From positions 908,501-972,500 of the forward strand of contig OY723295.1 of assembly GCA_963210315.1 (NCBI GenBank): a DNA stretch of 64,000 bases, written 5' to 3'. The position numbers and the translations under genes were made by a program. This DNA comes from Rhynchopus euleeides (lineage: Eukaryota; Euglenozoa; Diplonemea; Diplonemida; Diplonemidae). Positions 1-9,810 of this stretch are shown piece by piece. The notes under the pieces are model-generated. The model made no database searches. It saw only the letters and a list, made by a program, of their open reading frames with translations, and was not told where the DNA came from. Position 1 is the first letter of the stretch. Each line of letters opens with the position of its first letter.

Positions 1-763
1 CTGCGCCTCTCGGAGCAGCCGCTTGCGGACCCCCTCAGGCTCCGGTATGTCGTGTTGACGCAGGGGGCCCGCGCCACGGTGATGGCGTGCAAGGGGCAGC
101 TGCACCTATTCTATCCGCCGGAGATCCACGACGACGAGATAGTTGACACAAATGGGTCTGGCGACTCCTTCGTTGGGGGGTTCCTGACACGTCTCGCAGC
201 CGGTGCGCCGGTGACCGAGTGTATTAAATGCGGGCACCGCGCGGCGAAGGAGATGCTGAAGCGCAGCGGTTGTACCCTCCCCGAGGTATGCCTGTGCCTT
301 CTTCTGCATTCAGCTGGTAGGGGAGGGGGTGGGGTGGGGTGGTGTGGTTATGCATCGGTTGTTGTTTGCGCTTCCCACACCTCCGCACACAACAGGGCAA
401 CAACGACCTGATCCGCGAGCTCCAGAATCCCGACGAATCTCTTGTGGTGTTAGAGAGGGACCCACCTTTTGCAGGAGGGAAGTCCCTGGCAAAGCGCGGA
501 CGATCTCTGTCTCTTTCGGCGAGTGCACATATCGCCATGGATGCAGAGAACAAGCTGCGACGGGTATGCCTCGGGGGTGTTGAGAACAGAGGGGATATGG
601 TGAGCCAGGGGAGGATTTGTTCACTACGTTGTAGCGAGCGCTTTCGCCGACTTTACCCACCACCACCACCGCCACCGCCCTCTCACAGTGTAGCACACAG
701 CATAGCCCTGCCGGCAGCCCTTCTGGCAGCCCGCAAACGCTTGTGACGCGGCGTGCCTTCTAG
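1..763 (+). CDS. ADK: Adenosine kinase, C-terminal part (5' end outside window)
   Basis: PfkB-family kinase that phosphorylates adenosine to AMP in purine salvage. The first 285 bases are open and encode the family's C-terminal signature DTNGSGDSFVGGFL, with the catalytic Asp of the G-x-G-D anion-hole motif, followed by TECIKCGHRAAKEM and a GCTLPE segment that aligns well with the end of animal adenosine kinases (GCTFPE). Inferred exons are 1-285, 396-563 and 689-763, with introns starting GTATGC at 286 and 564 and ending CACAACAG and CTCACAG. The first exon is certain. The last two would add an extension of about 80 residues beyond the usual C-terminus, which is not conserved in the family as I know it, so their structure is less sure. 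DTNGSGDS differs slightly from the usual DTNGAGDA but keeps the catalytic residues. Confidence 0.85.
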
Positions 764-1344
764 CCTGTTCTTTTCCCCACTCAAGTTCTTCCCTCCGACA
801 TTCATCTATTGACTTACCCTTTACACAGTTGTACAATACCAACAAAAGTTCTTGATAGTGCCATGCGGTGTGCTGCGCCACCTCCTCCTTCCCCTCCCCC
901 ACCGCTCCAGTTGCATTCCCCCTGCGGGTCGTCCGCGGGTAGGGGGGTGATGTGTATAAAAAAATGGTGTGCCAAAGCCTGGTCGTCTTTACGCCAGGCC
1001 GTTTGGTTGTCGATACCAACAGGCCTGTCGCTAACTTTTCGATTATGGAGATTTGGTGGGTTGACGCTCCTGTTTTGGGGGGGGATCAGGGGGAAACACT
1101 AGGGGTCAATTTTTCTCGCGCGCGCTTCGCGCGCGCTCGTGTTGTTGCCTAATTTTCCCGTCGGTGGACCGCTAGGTGGGCACGGTGTGAGGCGCTGGGT
1201 TCCTTCCGTGGTTCCTCTCCCGCTCGCGCCATCCTCGGGTGCCGGAAGAAACCCAAAAAATGGCTTTCGGGACCATGATTTACCCCCTGATATGCCACGG
1301 CCGTTGAAGCGCAAGGACTTGGTTACTAGACGGGCACGCGAGAT

Positions 1345-1404
1345 GGGGGGTCTGGGGGTCGGAGCCCCCCAGCCGCCGGAGGCCACGGTAGTGAACATCT
1401 GTTC
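1345..1404 (+). repeat. Dispersed GC-hairpin repeat, copy 1
   Basis: About 60 bp: a G-rich lead, a near-palindrome whose consensus is GGGGGGCGGAGCCCCCC, then a conserved tail AGCCGCCGGAGGCCACGG and TAGTGAACATCTGTTC. This copy has one mismatch in the palindrome (GGGGGTCGGAGCCCCCC). The same block recurs at 1497, 25417, 50857 and 51016. Confidence 0.85.
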
Positions 1405-1496
1405 ATTGTGGGCGTACAGATTCTGTGTGAGTTGGCTGCGTCCTCCTGAGGCTACTGGAGCTGTTGGATTCCTGACCTGTGTGCACACGCTATACA

Positions 1497-1556
1497 GGGG
1501 GGTCTGGGGGGCGGAGCCCCCCAGCCGCCGGAGGCCACGGTAGTGAGCATCTGTTC
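1497..1556 (+). repeat. Dispersed GC-hairpin repeat, copy 2
   Basis: Perfect palindrome GGGGGGCGGAGCCCCCC followed by the conserved tail ending GAGCATCTGTTCC. It lies 152 bp downstream of copy 1 in the same orientation; the DNA between the two copies is unique. Confidence 0.85.
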
Positions 1557-1574
1557 CTGCAAAACCATACTCTC

Positions 1575-1795
1575 TTCGACGTCGACCCAGTGAAAGTGGG
1601 TTGACGCTTGGTCGACGCTTGGTGAGCGTCGACCCAGTGGAACCGGGTCAACGCTAGGTTAGCGTCGACCCGGAATGGGTTGACGCTTGGTCCAGGCTTG
1701 AATGGCAACCCAGTTCCACTGGGTCGACGCTGGGTCGACGCTTTTTTATGGGGGGGGAAACCCAAAATCACTGGGTCGACGGTCGACGCTTAGCG
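1575..1795. repeat. Cluster of GTCGACCCA palindromes
   Basis: Four or more imperfect inverted repeats in a row. Arms are variants of AGCGTCGACCC and GGGTYRACGCT separated by 5 to 9 bases, for example around 1577-1608, 1626-1657 and 1662-1688, and a further one at about 1708-1745. Single bases differ between arms in a way that keeps G-T or Watson-Crick pairing. The cluster ends in TTTTTTATGGGGGGG. Confidence 0.75.
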
Positions 1796-2364
1796 ACATG
1801 CCTGCGATACCAACAAGAGCAGCGAGGGGGGGGGGGGTAAGGAACAGAACGCAGCGTCGTGAGGTTCGGGGGGTCGGGCCAGCGGAGGTACAAGAGTGCA
1901 GCAGATGTCCGCTCAGCCCCTCATTCCCCCACCCCCATCCCCACCCGCCTGTCGCCCAGACAATTCCCTTCGAGCATCGCACCACCACCGGGTGTGGGCA
2001 GACCCGCCCTACCCCTCACTTCAATTTTGACTGTATTTACAGTCATTCCCCACTCCCCACCCTCCTCTCAGCACAACTGCTACACACCCTCCCGTTGTGC
2101 ATTGATCTGCCTTGTCCAAAATATCTGGTGTAGTGGCTACAAAAAAGGACTAACATTGCGAGAAGGTGCTGGGAGATTTACTTTTCCATTCCCTCTCGAC
2201 GATCAAACCCCCACCCTCCTCTCAGCCACCACCACCACCACCACCCCTTCTAGGTCTGGTGGTATTCCACCGCACCCAAGCCCCCTGGGGGGGGGGGGGC
2301 TGGGCTGTGCAAGGCTGGCTCTGCCCCGTCCTTCGCCGCCCTTGCCTGGACAACGGAGCACAGC

Positions 2365-5300
2365 ATGACCACTGCACGGCAGGCGCTGAAGGCAGAGCTC
2401 GCAGGGGTGAACCTCTCAACACCGAGGGAGAACTCCAAGAAGGATGTGAAGGAGAGCACGATCCTCGCCGCCGCACGGGGGACCTCCGCAAGGGTGGCGG
2501 GTGGGGAGGGCGCGTGGAATGACGTCAGCAAGCACGAATATGACATCCTCGAGCAGCAGAGGCAATGGGCTCTCATGAAGCATCTCCACCGCCAGCAGGC
2601 CTCCGCCTTCGAAGCCGTGTCCCTCGAGCGCGATGCGATACAAGGGCAGTTCCAACACAGGGAGAAGCTTCTGAAATACCTCTCCACGACACTGCACCTC
2701 GACAGCGTGCAGGCTATGATACACATGAAGGGAAAGCCCTATGAGGATTGCTTCCTCTCCTTCGTCAACTGGCAGCAGATGCAGGGGGACCTGTCGGGGG
2801 CGGAGAAGAGCGCGATGGCGGAGGGGCTGCTGCAGGGGCTGGGCGGCTCGGGGAGCGCCACCGCCACCCTGGAGGATCAGCTGCGGTCTGCGGAGCAGAG
2901 GCTGCGGGAGAAGGCGAAGGCGTATGACGAGATGCGGCGGAGGCACGACGACAAGGTGGTGGATCTATCTGCTAAGGCCTCCTCGCTGGAGTCGGAGCTT
3001 GCCGCGACTAAGGCATCCCTCCTGAAGGCGAATGAAGCGCAGAGGCAGGGTCTGATGAAGGCGAGCGCCAAACTCCTCCGGGCCTCCCCGCGTTACCCCA
3101 CAAGGAGGAGCTCGGGTGGTGGGTCATCCGCAGAGCTGCTCGATCTGCGGCAGAGGCTGGAGCAGGCCCAGTCTCTCCTGATCCGGGCCACAGATGAGGT
3201 CGAAGCGCTCGCCGCAGACAACCGTCGTGTCACGGAGGAGATGGTCGATCTGAAGGAGTCCATCGCGCAGTCGAAAAGTTCTGCGGATGACCAGATGGTA
3301 GACCTCGCCTTCCAGGCCAAGGATCTGGAGCATCAGAACTCCGACCTGCGGAAGCGCCTCGCCGCGTCTGAAGAAGCCCAGGAAGCTGCCAACCGGTTTG
3401 CCGACGCGATGGCAGATCGGGCACAGAGGGGGTCTCTCGTGGATACCTCTGCCCCCTCACAGCCCAGGGCGTTGGGGGCGCAGACTGCTCCAGGGAGGGC
3501 ATCACGCGGGGCATCGTTAAACTCAGCTGGGGGTGGAGGAGGCGGAGGAGGAGGTGGTGGTCTGGAGGCTGTGGAGCACGCCGCCTTCATCGTGCAGCGC
3601 AACCTGAAGTCGATGCTGGTTTCCCTGCAGAGATCCCTCACGCAGAAGCAGTCCATGGTGAGATCCTGCCTCGACCCAGACGCCGAGGCACGCACCCCGC
3701 GGGGGCTGTGCGGGCCACCCGTCACACTCTCCTCACTCGCCTCCAGGCTGAGGAGCCTTGAGGACGCGCAGAGGCACGCTGTGACATCCTGCCTGTCACA
3801 CCTCCAGGAGAAGGGCGGCCCGATAACCGACATATTCCACCGGGCCTTCCAGGAGTTTCTCACGGGGTTTATGACTGCAGAGCTCGAGTTTGGATCCGAT
3901 TCGATCGGGGCGATCCTCGAGAGGCTGCCCCCCGAAGGGCTCTGCCTTGAGAAACGGAGGCAGAGCGCTGGAAGCTCCGCCTCGACCCCCTCTTCCACAA
4001 GGCACGCCGCAAGCGACTGTGGGGAAGAGGGGGGCGGTGCGGCACAACCCGGCTCGGCCTCCGCAGGGAACGTCTCCATGGAGGAGTTGTTTCAGGCGGA
4101 GCTGGCGCAGGTGCGGGTGGAGCTCGCGAGGCTGAAGGAGGATAACTACTCGCTGTCCAATGAGGTGGAGTTCCTCAGGAAGGATAGGGTGGAGCAGGAA
4201 GATCTCCACCAGGAGGCTCTCGCTGCGGAGAAGGAGAAGTCGCAGGGGAAGGCAAAGGAGAATACCACGATTCTTCAGGCGTTCCGTGCGTTGGAGAAGC
4301 AGCTGAAGGATACCGACACGGAGGCGGTTCTGAAGGCCGCTGCCCGGTCTGACAAGTCGACGTCGTGTTATGCGGATAGGATGGATCTGACAGGGGAGGG
4401 GGATTCGTCCCTTGAGTGCAACCAGACGAAGAGGTTTTTAAACAAGGCAGTGCAATACATCAGACCTGTCACCACCATCTCCCGCGAGGCGCAGGCGTCT
4501 GCCCCCACATCGGAGATGGGGTGCAACACCGACCCACACCAAGACCCGCACCCTGCCACTGCGTCCCTCTCCACTATGCCTCCTTCTGCTTCTGCTTCTC
4601 CTGCTGCTGCTGCTGCTGCCTCTCAGGAGGCGACCTCACCACCTCTCCAAGGCGGAGGGGGGCCGAAGAGGTGTGTGGCTGCGGCACAGCAGGAGAGGTC
4701 TGCTCCCGCTCCCGCTGCAGAGCCCCCTGTGGGCAGCACCCCCCCGCAGCATATCCCGCAGAATCTGCAGGAGGGGGCTGCTTCAGCGAGCCGCACCGCC
4801 GCACCCACCGTGCAGCCCCACTCCGACACCTCCACCTCAGACCCCGTCGACCCCGACGTGTTAGATGTCATACCCCCAGAGGATTACGAGAGGTACGCCC
4901 AGCTTGCCCTGGGGGCAGCGCCCGGCACTCCACCTCCTGCTGCTGCTGCTGCGGAGGGGGGTGCGGGGGAGGAGGAGGAGGTGGGGGAGGGGGAGTGCCC
5001 CGCCCAGCCCCCGCCTGGAGGGGAGGGGTCGCAGCAGAGGCACAGCGGTGCTGGGGGGGGTTGGGTGTCGACGCCGCTTGCTGCGGTTGCTGTGACGGGG
5101 GTGGCGGCGGAGCAGCAGCAGCAGCAGCGGAGACGCTCCTCCTCCGCCGCCTCCGCAGGGGGAGGGCAGCAGGACCAACACAACAATCTCAACAGCAACG
5201 GCAACGGCAACAGCAGCAGCAGCAACCCCCCCAGAGGGCCTTCTGTATCATCCTCCTCGTCTTCCTCAGCGGGTGGGGGTGCTGCGGTGTTCCCTCCGAA

Positions 5301-6282
5301 GCGGCGTGCCTCACCTCCAACAGGGCTCTCCCCAACAGATGGCCCCACCGCGGTCGCCCTGGCCCCACCCCAGCAGCACCAAAAGGACCCCGCAGCCCAC
5401 CTCCCCTCCCCTGATGCCGACGACGACGACGACTTGGGGCATCCACTGGGCTCTGTCGACCTCCTCTCCGCCGCCGCCTCTGCCCCAGGGCAGAGCCGGG
5501 GTGGGGTCGTGGCTGAAACCGCAGCCCCAGCGAGGGAGGGGCGTCTGGGGGGTGCGCGGGGGAGCCTCGCTGCGGCTGCCGCCTCCGGACACCGCGGGCT
5601 CCGCGCGCCTGGGGTCCGGAGGGAGACACGGGGGTGTGACAGCCCGAAGGGTGCTGCTGCTGCGCAGGGCGGCATGCATACCTCCCCGGAGAGGGCAAGA
5701 CTCCCCTCTGCTGGCAAGCCCCACGAGAGAAACGGCTTAGTCGGGGTGGACCATGCGGCATACCATATGAAGCACGCCCACAGCGGGAGGGGCGGTGGAT
5801 CCCCAGAGGGTAGCGCCTCTACCGCATGCGGGGGGGGTCGGCCTCTGGTGGAGAATATGAAGCGGGCTCCGTTTGTTATCGAGCCTGTGGGGCCCAAGCA
5901 GGTGAGTCTCGAGCATCTGCCGTATAAACTGGCGATTATCCCGATGATTGCGGCAGGGGATATGAAGCAGGTGGTGCGGAGTGCCGATGCGGAGGGGCTG
6001 AAGGCGCAGAAGTCGGGTGGCGGTGGGGAGGCGAAGGGGCAGCTGATGCTGCACAACGTTGTGGTTTCGTCGCGCGGGGGCCGGGTTGGGAATGCGGAGG
6101 TGAATCCGGTGGTGCCGTTCCCGGCGTTCCCGGTTCACAGCACGCTGGTCAGGCCTGCGTCTGCCCCCTTGAGGCGGGTGGATGCAACGCCGACAGCGCT
6201 GACCGTTGCGCAGAAGGCCCTCTCTCAGAAGCTCTCGATGAGGGATGGGCAGATGTTCTCCAACACCCCCACGCCTTGCTAA
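2365..6282 (+). CDS. Large coiled-coil / low-complexity protein, function unknown
   Basis: An uninterrupted 1305-residue frame starting at an ATG in CACAGCATGACC. I do not recognise a named family. Residues about 40-110 are helical and comparatively ordered (HLHRQQASAFEAVSLERDAI and following). Residues about 170-340 are a charged coiled coil with repeated Arg/Lys/Glu heptads. A run of eleven Gly sits near residue 390, a second helical block spans about 395-670 (including VRVELARLKEDNYSLSNEVE), and about 700-1160 is Ala/Pro/Ser/Gln-rich low complexity. The last 140 residues (from VIEPVGPKQVSLEHLPYKLA) become ordered again and end in a basic tail. This layout is common in centrosomal, axonemal or scaffold proteins, but that is only an analogy. 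No introns are needed. Overlapping antisense frames are shadows of its GC-rich codons. Confidence 0.85.
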   Translation: MTTARQALKAELAGVNLSTPRENSKKDVKESTILAAARGTSARVAGGEGAWNDVSKHEYDILEQQRQWALMKHLHRQQASAFEAVSLERDAIQGQFQHREKLLKYLSTTLHLDSVQAMIHMKGKPYEDCFLSFVNWQQMQGDLSGAEKSAMAEGLLQGLGGSGSATATLEDQLRSAEQRLREKAKAYDEMRRRHDDKVVDLSAKASSLESELAATKASLLKANEAQRQGLMKASAKLLRASPRYPTRRSSGGGSSAELLDLRQRLEQAQSLLIRATDEVEALAADNRRVTEEMVDLKESIAQSKSSADDQMVDLAFQAKDLEHQNSDLRKRLAASEEAQEAANRFADAMADRAQRGSLVDTSAPSQPRALGAQTAPGRASRGASLNSAGGGGGGGGGGGLEAVEHAAFIVQRNLKSMLVSLQRSLTQKQSMVRSCLDPDAEARTPRGLCGPPVTLSSLASRLRSLEDAQRHAVTSCLSHLQEKGGPITDIFHRAFQEFLTGFMTAELEFGSDSIGAILERLPPEGLCLEKRRQSAGSSASTPSSTRHAASDCGEEGGGAAQPGSASAGNVSMEELFQAELAQVRVELARLKEDNYSLSNEVEFLRKDRVEQEDLHQEALAAEKEKSQGKAKENTTILQAFRALEKQLKDTDTEAVLKAAARSDKSTSCYADRMDLTGEGDSSLECNQTKRFLNKAVQYIRPVTTISREAQASAPTSEMGCNTDPHQDPHPATASLSTMPPSASASPAAAAAASQEATSPPLQGGGGPKRCVAAAQQERSAPAPAAEPPVGSTPPQHIPQNLQEGAASASRTAAPTVQPHSDTSTSDPVDPDVLDVIPPEDYERYAQLALGAAPGTPPPAAAAAEGGAGEEEEVGEGECPAQPPPGGEGSQQRHSGAGGGWVSTPLAAVAVTGVAAEQQQQQRRRSSSAASAGGGQQDQHNNLNSNGNGNSSSSNPPRGPSVSSSSSSSAGGGAAVFPPKRRASPPTGLSPTDGPTAVALAPPQQHQKDPAAHLPSPDADDDDDLGHPLGSVDLLSAAASAPGQSRGGVVAETAAPAREGRLGGARGSLAAAAASGHRGLRAPGVRRETRGCDSPKGAAAAQGGMHTSPERARLPSAGKPHERNGLVGVDHAAYHMKHAHSGRGGGSPEGSASTACGGGRPLVENMKRAPFVIEPVGPKQVSLEHLPYKLAIIPMIAAGDMKQVVRSADAEGLKAQKSGGGGEAKGQLMLHNVVVSSRGGRVGNAEVNPVVPFPAFPVHSTLVRPASAPLRRVDATPTALTVAQKALSQKLSMRDGQMFSNTPTPC

Positions 6283-6480
6283 CGCCAGTGCGTGTGTGGG
6301 GTGGCTGGGGATGGGATGAACACAGCAACGCCAACCCTCCCCCTCCCCCTCCCCCTTCCCCCACTCCCCTCATCCCTCATCCCTCCCCACCCACCCACCC
6401 ACACACAAACACATCTCCTCCCCCAATGCTGGCTTCTCCACTACTCCCCACACCGCCACCACCCCCCAGGCAGGGACACG
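6283..6480. promoter_or_regulatory. Spacer / probable DnaJ 5' untranslated region
   Basis: C/A-rich DNA of 198 bp between the stop of the coiled-coil gene and the DnaJ start. The DnaJ frame is open back to 6292, but the upstream residues are Pro/His/Thr low complexity and would mask the signal peptide, so they are treated as untranslated. Confidence 0.5.
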
Positions 6481-9400
6481 ATGCAGGCCCGCCCTGCCGT
6501 GTCGGGGTGCGGGCTATGGGTGTGGCTGTTCTGCACCTTGCTGCTCAGCTTCCCCTGCCTCGCACGCGATGACTACTACCGCGTGCTGGGGATCTCCCGC
6601 ACCGCGGATGCTGCCGGGATCAAATCTGCCTTCCGTGCGCTCGCAAAGCAGCACCACCCTGACAAGGGGGGCGACAAGGCGACCTTCCAAACCATACAGG
6701 AGGCATATGGGGTACTCTCGGATGAGAAGCGGAAGGCGGAGTACGACGATTCCTTCTCCGCGCCGCGGGGCTACCAGCACGGCGGGGGTGGGTTCGGGGG
6801 GCACCACCGCGGGTTCCGGCAGCCGAGGGAGCAGAGGATTGACTCCAGGGCGGAGCTGCTCACATCCCAGTCGTTTGGGAGGTTTAAGAAGGAGAATGAC
6901 TTCTTCTTCCTTTGGGTGTACAACGCGTATGACTACAACGCCCCCTCCTTCGCCCAGGTGTACGACAGGGCGATTCCTGACTTTGAGGGGATTGCAGGTG
7001 CGGCGAGGTTCGACACCAAATACGAACATCCCTATGCGATGAACCAGCTCCGGATTCTGACCAATTCGGAGTTCGTGCTGTATGCCAACGGGGAGAAGCA
7101 TGTCTACAGCGGGCCTCACCGCGAGTCGCTTCCGGGGAGCTCCGATGACATCGTCGACTTCTTCTTCAGGTCGGTGGACTGCCACATCGAGTGGGTCACC
7201 GACAGCTCCCTCGAGAGCTTCAAGGCATCCCACACCCACCTCAACAAGGTGCTCTACCTCCTCTCCGACCGGGAGCTCAACCGGGTAAACTCCGACGGGA
7301 TCCCGCTGGACCTCATCCGGCTGTACATGCGGTTCACACCCCTGCTTCACTTTGGGGTGGCGACGCTCCGGAACCCAGGCATTATACAAGAGTTTGGTGT
7401 CCCTTCATACGGGAGAACCCTTGTCGTGCTGAAGGACGGGGGTTCGAGCTACGTGCGGAAGAAGGGGGGGCTCCGCCCCCACCACGCCATCGAGGGCTTT
7501 CTCGCGGATAACATCGCGAGTGCTGTGCATAAGCTCACCCCGGGTTTCCGCGACCTCTGCCGGGACCCCAGCGGGAACGCGGTGCTGGGCTCCCGGGAGG
7601 ACACGTCGGGGTCGACCTGCGCGCTCCTCTTCCTCCCCCCTGGGGTCTCGGAGGCAGATGCCGAGTCATTCCGCAGCGCATTCCGCGATGTCGGGATATC
7701 CTCCACAAAGGTTTGGGTCAACTCCGCAGCCCAGCCGAAGCTGGCAAACCTCTTTGGCCTCGGCACGCTCCCCCCCGGGGAGGCTGTCGTGGTCGTCCTC
7801 TCCAAGAAGGCATCCCACCTGCGCCAGCCCTACGTGACAGCCGCCTCCCCGATGGCACTGCGCCTGTCTGAGGACCGCCTCCGCAAGGTGGAGCAGGACA
7901 TGCAAGCAATGCGGATTGGGCACAACGCACGCCCCTTCGACTTCCCGATCCTGCCGGATGGCGAGACGGCGCCCGGTGTGGGCATGTTTGGGTTGAGGTG
8001 GGGGAGTGTATCGCGCACCCTGTCGTACTACTGGGGCTATGTTCCTGTGGAGTTCCTCTTCGCCGTGTTGGTGATTGTGTTCCTCTGGGGCATGGATGAC
8101 CCGGCAAGGCGGGGTGCCTCCCAGAACAACAACAGCGTCCCGCGGGGGTTTGCCCCGAGTGGCAGGGGCAGCACAATGCCACGGAGGGCAGGGACGGCAG
8201 GGTCGGCGTATCCCAGCCCTGGTGGTGGCAGTGTGGGTGGCGGCGGTGGTGGTCCATCGGTGGCCCCGTCGCACACACCGCAGAGGGCTTCACCGGCCCA
8301 GGGGCAGATAGCCCCGCTGGGGCAGTCGCACCTTGACACGCGGAGGCACTTCGTGGTGGTGTTCTTTGTGCCCAGTGCGGCATCTTTGAGGTATGGTGTG
8401 GGTGTTGGAGAGATGGGTGTGTGGGTGGGGGGTTGGGGGGGAAGACACGCGTGGACAGGTTTGCCCGCCCCGCATCTACCGCGGTGCACCCGTGATGGCG
8501 GGGTGGGTTTTATTGAACCGCGCAAGAGCAACATGGGCAGCATGTAACCAGCACTCTAGCGCGGCTCTGCCATGCGCCTGGGTGCCTTGGTGCGGCCCGA
8601 CATTCAAATATTGCACTGCTGACTCCTGTGACGGGCGGCATGTGGGTGTTGTGTGGTGTGTGTGCTGCACAAAAGATCGGCAGACCTGCGTGAGTGGGTC
8701 AGTGCGGATTGCACCGAGAGCGACTTCTCGGTGTGTTCGACGCTGCAACAAACCCATGCATGTCTGGTGTGACTGTGATTGGTGTCGTGAAACGATATGC
8801 AAGAATAACCACGCGTGGACAGGTTTGCCCGCCCCGCACCTACCGCGGTGCGCCCGTGATGGCGGGGTGGGTTTTATTGAACCGCGCAATAGCAACATGG
8901 GCAGCATGTAACCAGCACTCTAGCGCGGCTCTGCCATGCGCCTGGGTGCCTTGGTGCGGCCCGACATGTCTTTCTCGAGACTGCGATGCTGTGCTGTCAC
9001 CGCTGCCTGCCTCACTGCCGTCACCACGCCTGCCTGGGTGTGTGCTGACCGGCTGCACTCCGCACGGCAGAGATGCACATGCAGGAAGAGGCTATAGTTT
9101 GAGCCAAGTGTTGTGCAGAAAACTCTTCATTGTTCTTTACGCGTGGACAGGTTTGCCCGCCCCGCACCTACCGCGGTGCACCCGTGATGGCGGGGCGGGT
9201 TTTATTGAACCGCGCAATAGCAACATGGGCAGCATGTAACCAGCACTCTAGCGCGGCTCTGCCATGCGCCTGGGTGCCTTGGTGCGGCCCGACAATCACA
9301 TCACCACTGTGGCAGTCCTTAGTCACACCTGTTACACGCAACACCCCCTCCATCGCCCACACACACAGGTCGATCCAAATCCCCGCAAGCATTGCGAACG

Positions 9401-9810
9401 ACCCGAAGGTGATGCTCGCACACGTTGTTGAGGTATGCACCCCCCCACACCCCAACCCCCCGCCCTCCCACGGGGCCTGCCCCTCCCCCACCACCACCGA
9501 CCCTCAACACCCCCAGGCAAATGCCAGGCTGCTCTCGAGCAGCCGGGGCGATGCGACACGTTGCTGCACCACACACACCTCCCGACAGGGGCCTGGGGCT
9601 TCTCAGTGGTATAACCTGATTGGGTTTCCGCCTGCGCGTGTCAGCATTGCGGTGCTGCGTGGAGGGCAGCGGAAGTGGGCTGCGTTGCACAACGGCAGCA
9701 CCAGCGTGTCCGGCGACTGCCCGCCTGCTGGCGAGCTCCAGGTCAAAATTGACCAGGCTCTGTCCGGCTGTGTCATGAATGTCGTCGACAGCTGGCCACC
9801 TCTGCCCTGA
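6481..9810 (+). CDS. Secretory-pathway DnaJ (Hsp40) protein with membrane anchor
   Basis: J-domain co-chaperone, inferred exons 6481-8390, 9369-9432 and 9517-9810 (755 aa). The ATG at 6481 was chosen because it opens directly on a signal peptide (hydrophobic LWVWLFCTLLLSFPCLA). Residues about 31-95 form the J domain: DDYYRVLGISRTADAAGIKS, then QHHPDKGGDKATF with the HPD triad that stimulates Hsp70 ATPase. A Gly/His-rich linker follows, then about 350 residues that may hold thioredoxin-like folds as in ERdj5/DNAJC16-type proteins (no CxxC seen). A hydrophobic helix near residues 515-537 (VEFLFAVLVIVFLWGM) is a probable membrane span. The C-terminal tail, split over two small exons, ends in a compact Cys-containing region. 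Likely ER lumen/membrane. Both introns begin GTATG; the first is 978 bp and houses the three 156-bp repeats described separately. Confidence 0.88.
8447..8602 (+). ncRNA. Intron-nested H/ACA snoRNA-like repeat, copy 1
   Basis: First of three 156-bp near-identical units inside DnaJ intron 1. The hinge here reads AGAGCA, which still fits box H (ANANNA), and the unit ends with ACA at the point where similarity between copies stops. One pair of the apical stem is GCATC/GGTGC here and GCACC/GGTGC in the other copies, so pairing is kept as a wobble. Confidence 0.6.
8811..8966 (+). ncRNA. Intron-nested H/ACA snoRNA-like repeat, copy 2
   Basis: Fold worked out on this copy. Hairpin 1: basal stem GCGTGG (8813-8818) with CCGCGC (8882-8887), internal pocket of 9 and 10 nt, upper stem CCCGCCCCGC (8828-8837) with GCGGGGTGGG (8862-8871). 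Box H ATAGCA follows at 8889-8894. Hairpin 2: basal stem GGGC (8899-8902) with GCCC (8959-8962), pocket of 12 and 9 nt, upper stem GCAC (8915-8918) with GTGC (8946-8949). Box ACA is at 8964-8966. The distance from the upper stem base to box ACA is 14 nt; to box H it is 16-17 nt. In H/ACA RNAs this spacing is about 14-16. The target RNA is not identified. Confidence 0.62.
9139..9294 (+). ncRNA. Intron-nested H/ACA snoRNA-like repeat, copy 3
   Basis: Third 156-bp unit, 74 bp before the next DnaJ exon. Its hairpin-1 stem is perfectly paired (CCCGCCCCGC with GCGGGGCGGG), where the other two copies have a G-U pair. Box H is ATAGCA and the unit ends in ACA. Spacers between copies (8603-8810 and 8967-9138) are unrelated to each other, so these are dispersed units, not a simple tandem repeat. 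Confidence 0.6.

Larger units (their letters stand above)
764..2364. other. Intergenic, repeat-rich, no convincing gene
   Basis: No open frame here shows family motifs or coherent codon use. The stretch holds a perfect GC hairpin (about 1117-1136, alternating GC arms around TTC), two copies of the dispersed GC-hairpin repeat, a cluster of palindromes built from a GTCGACCCA core, and long C/CCA-rich tracts just before the next start codon. Confidence 0.6.

Noticed and set aside
6292..6480. N-terminal extension of the DnaJ frame
   Set aside because: Pro/His/Thr-rich low complexity that would bury the signal peptide.
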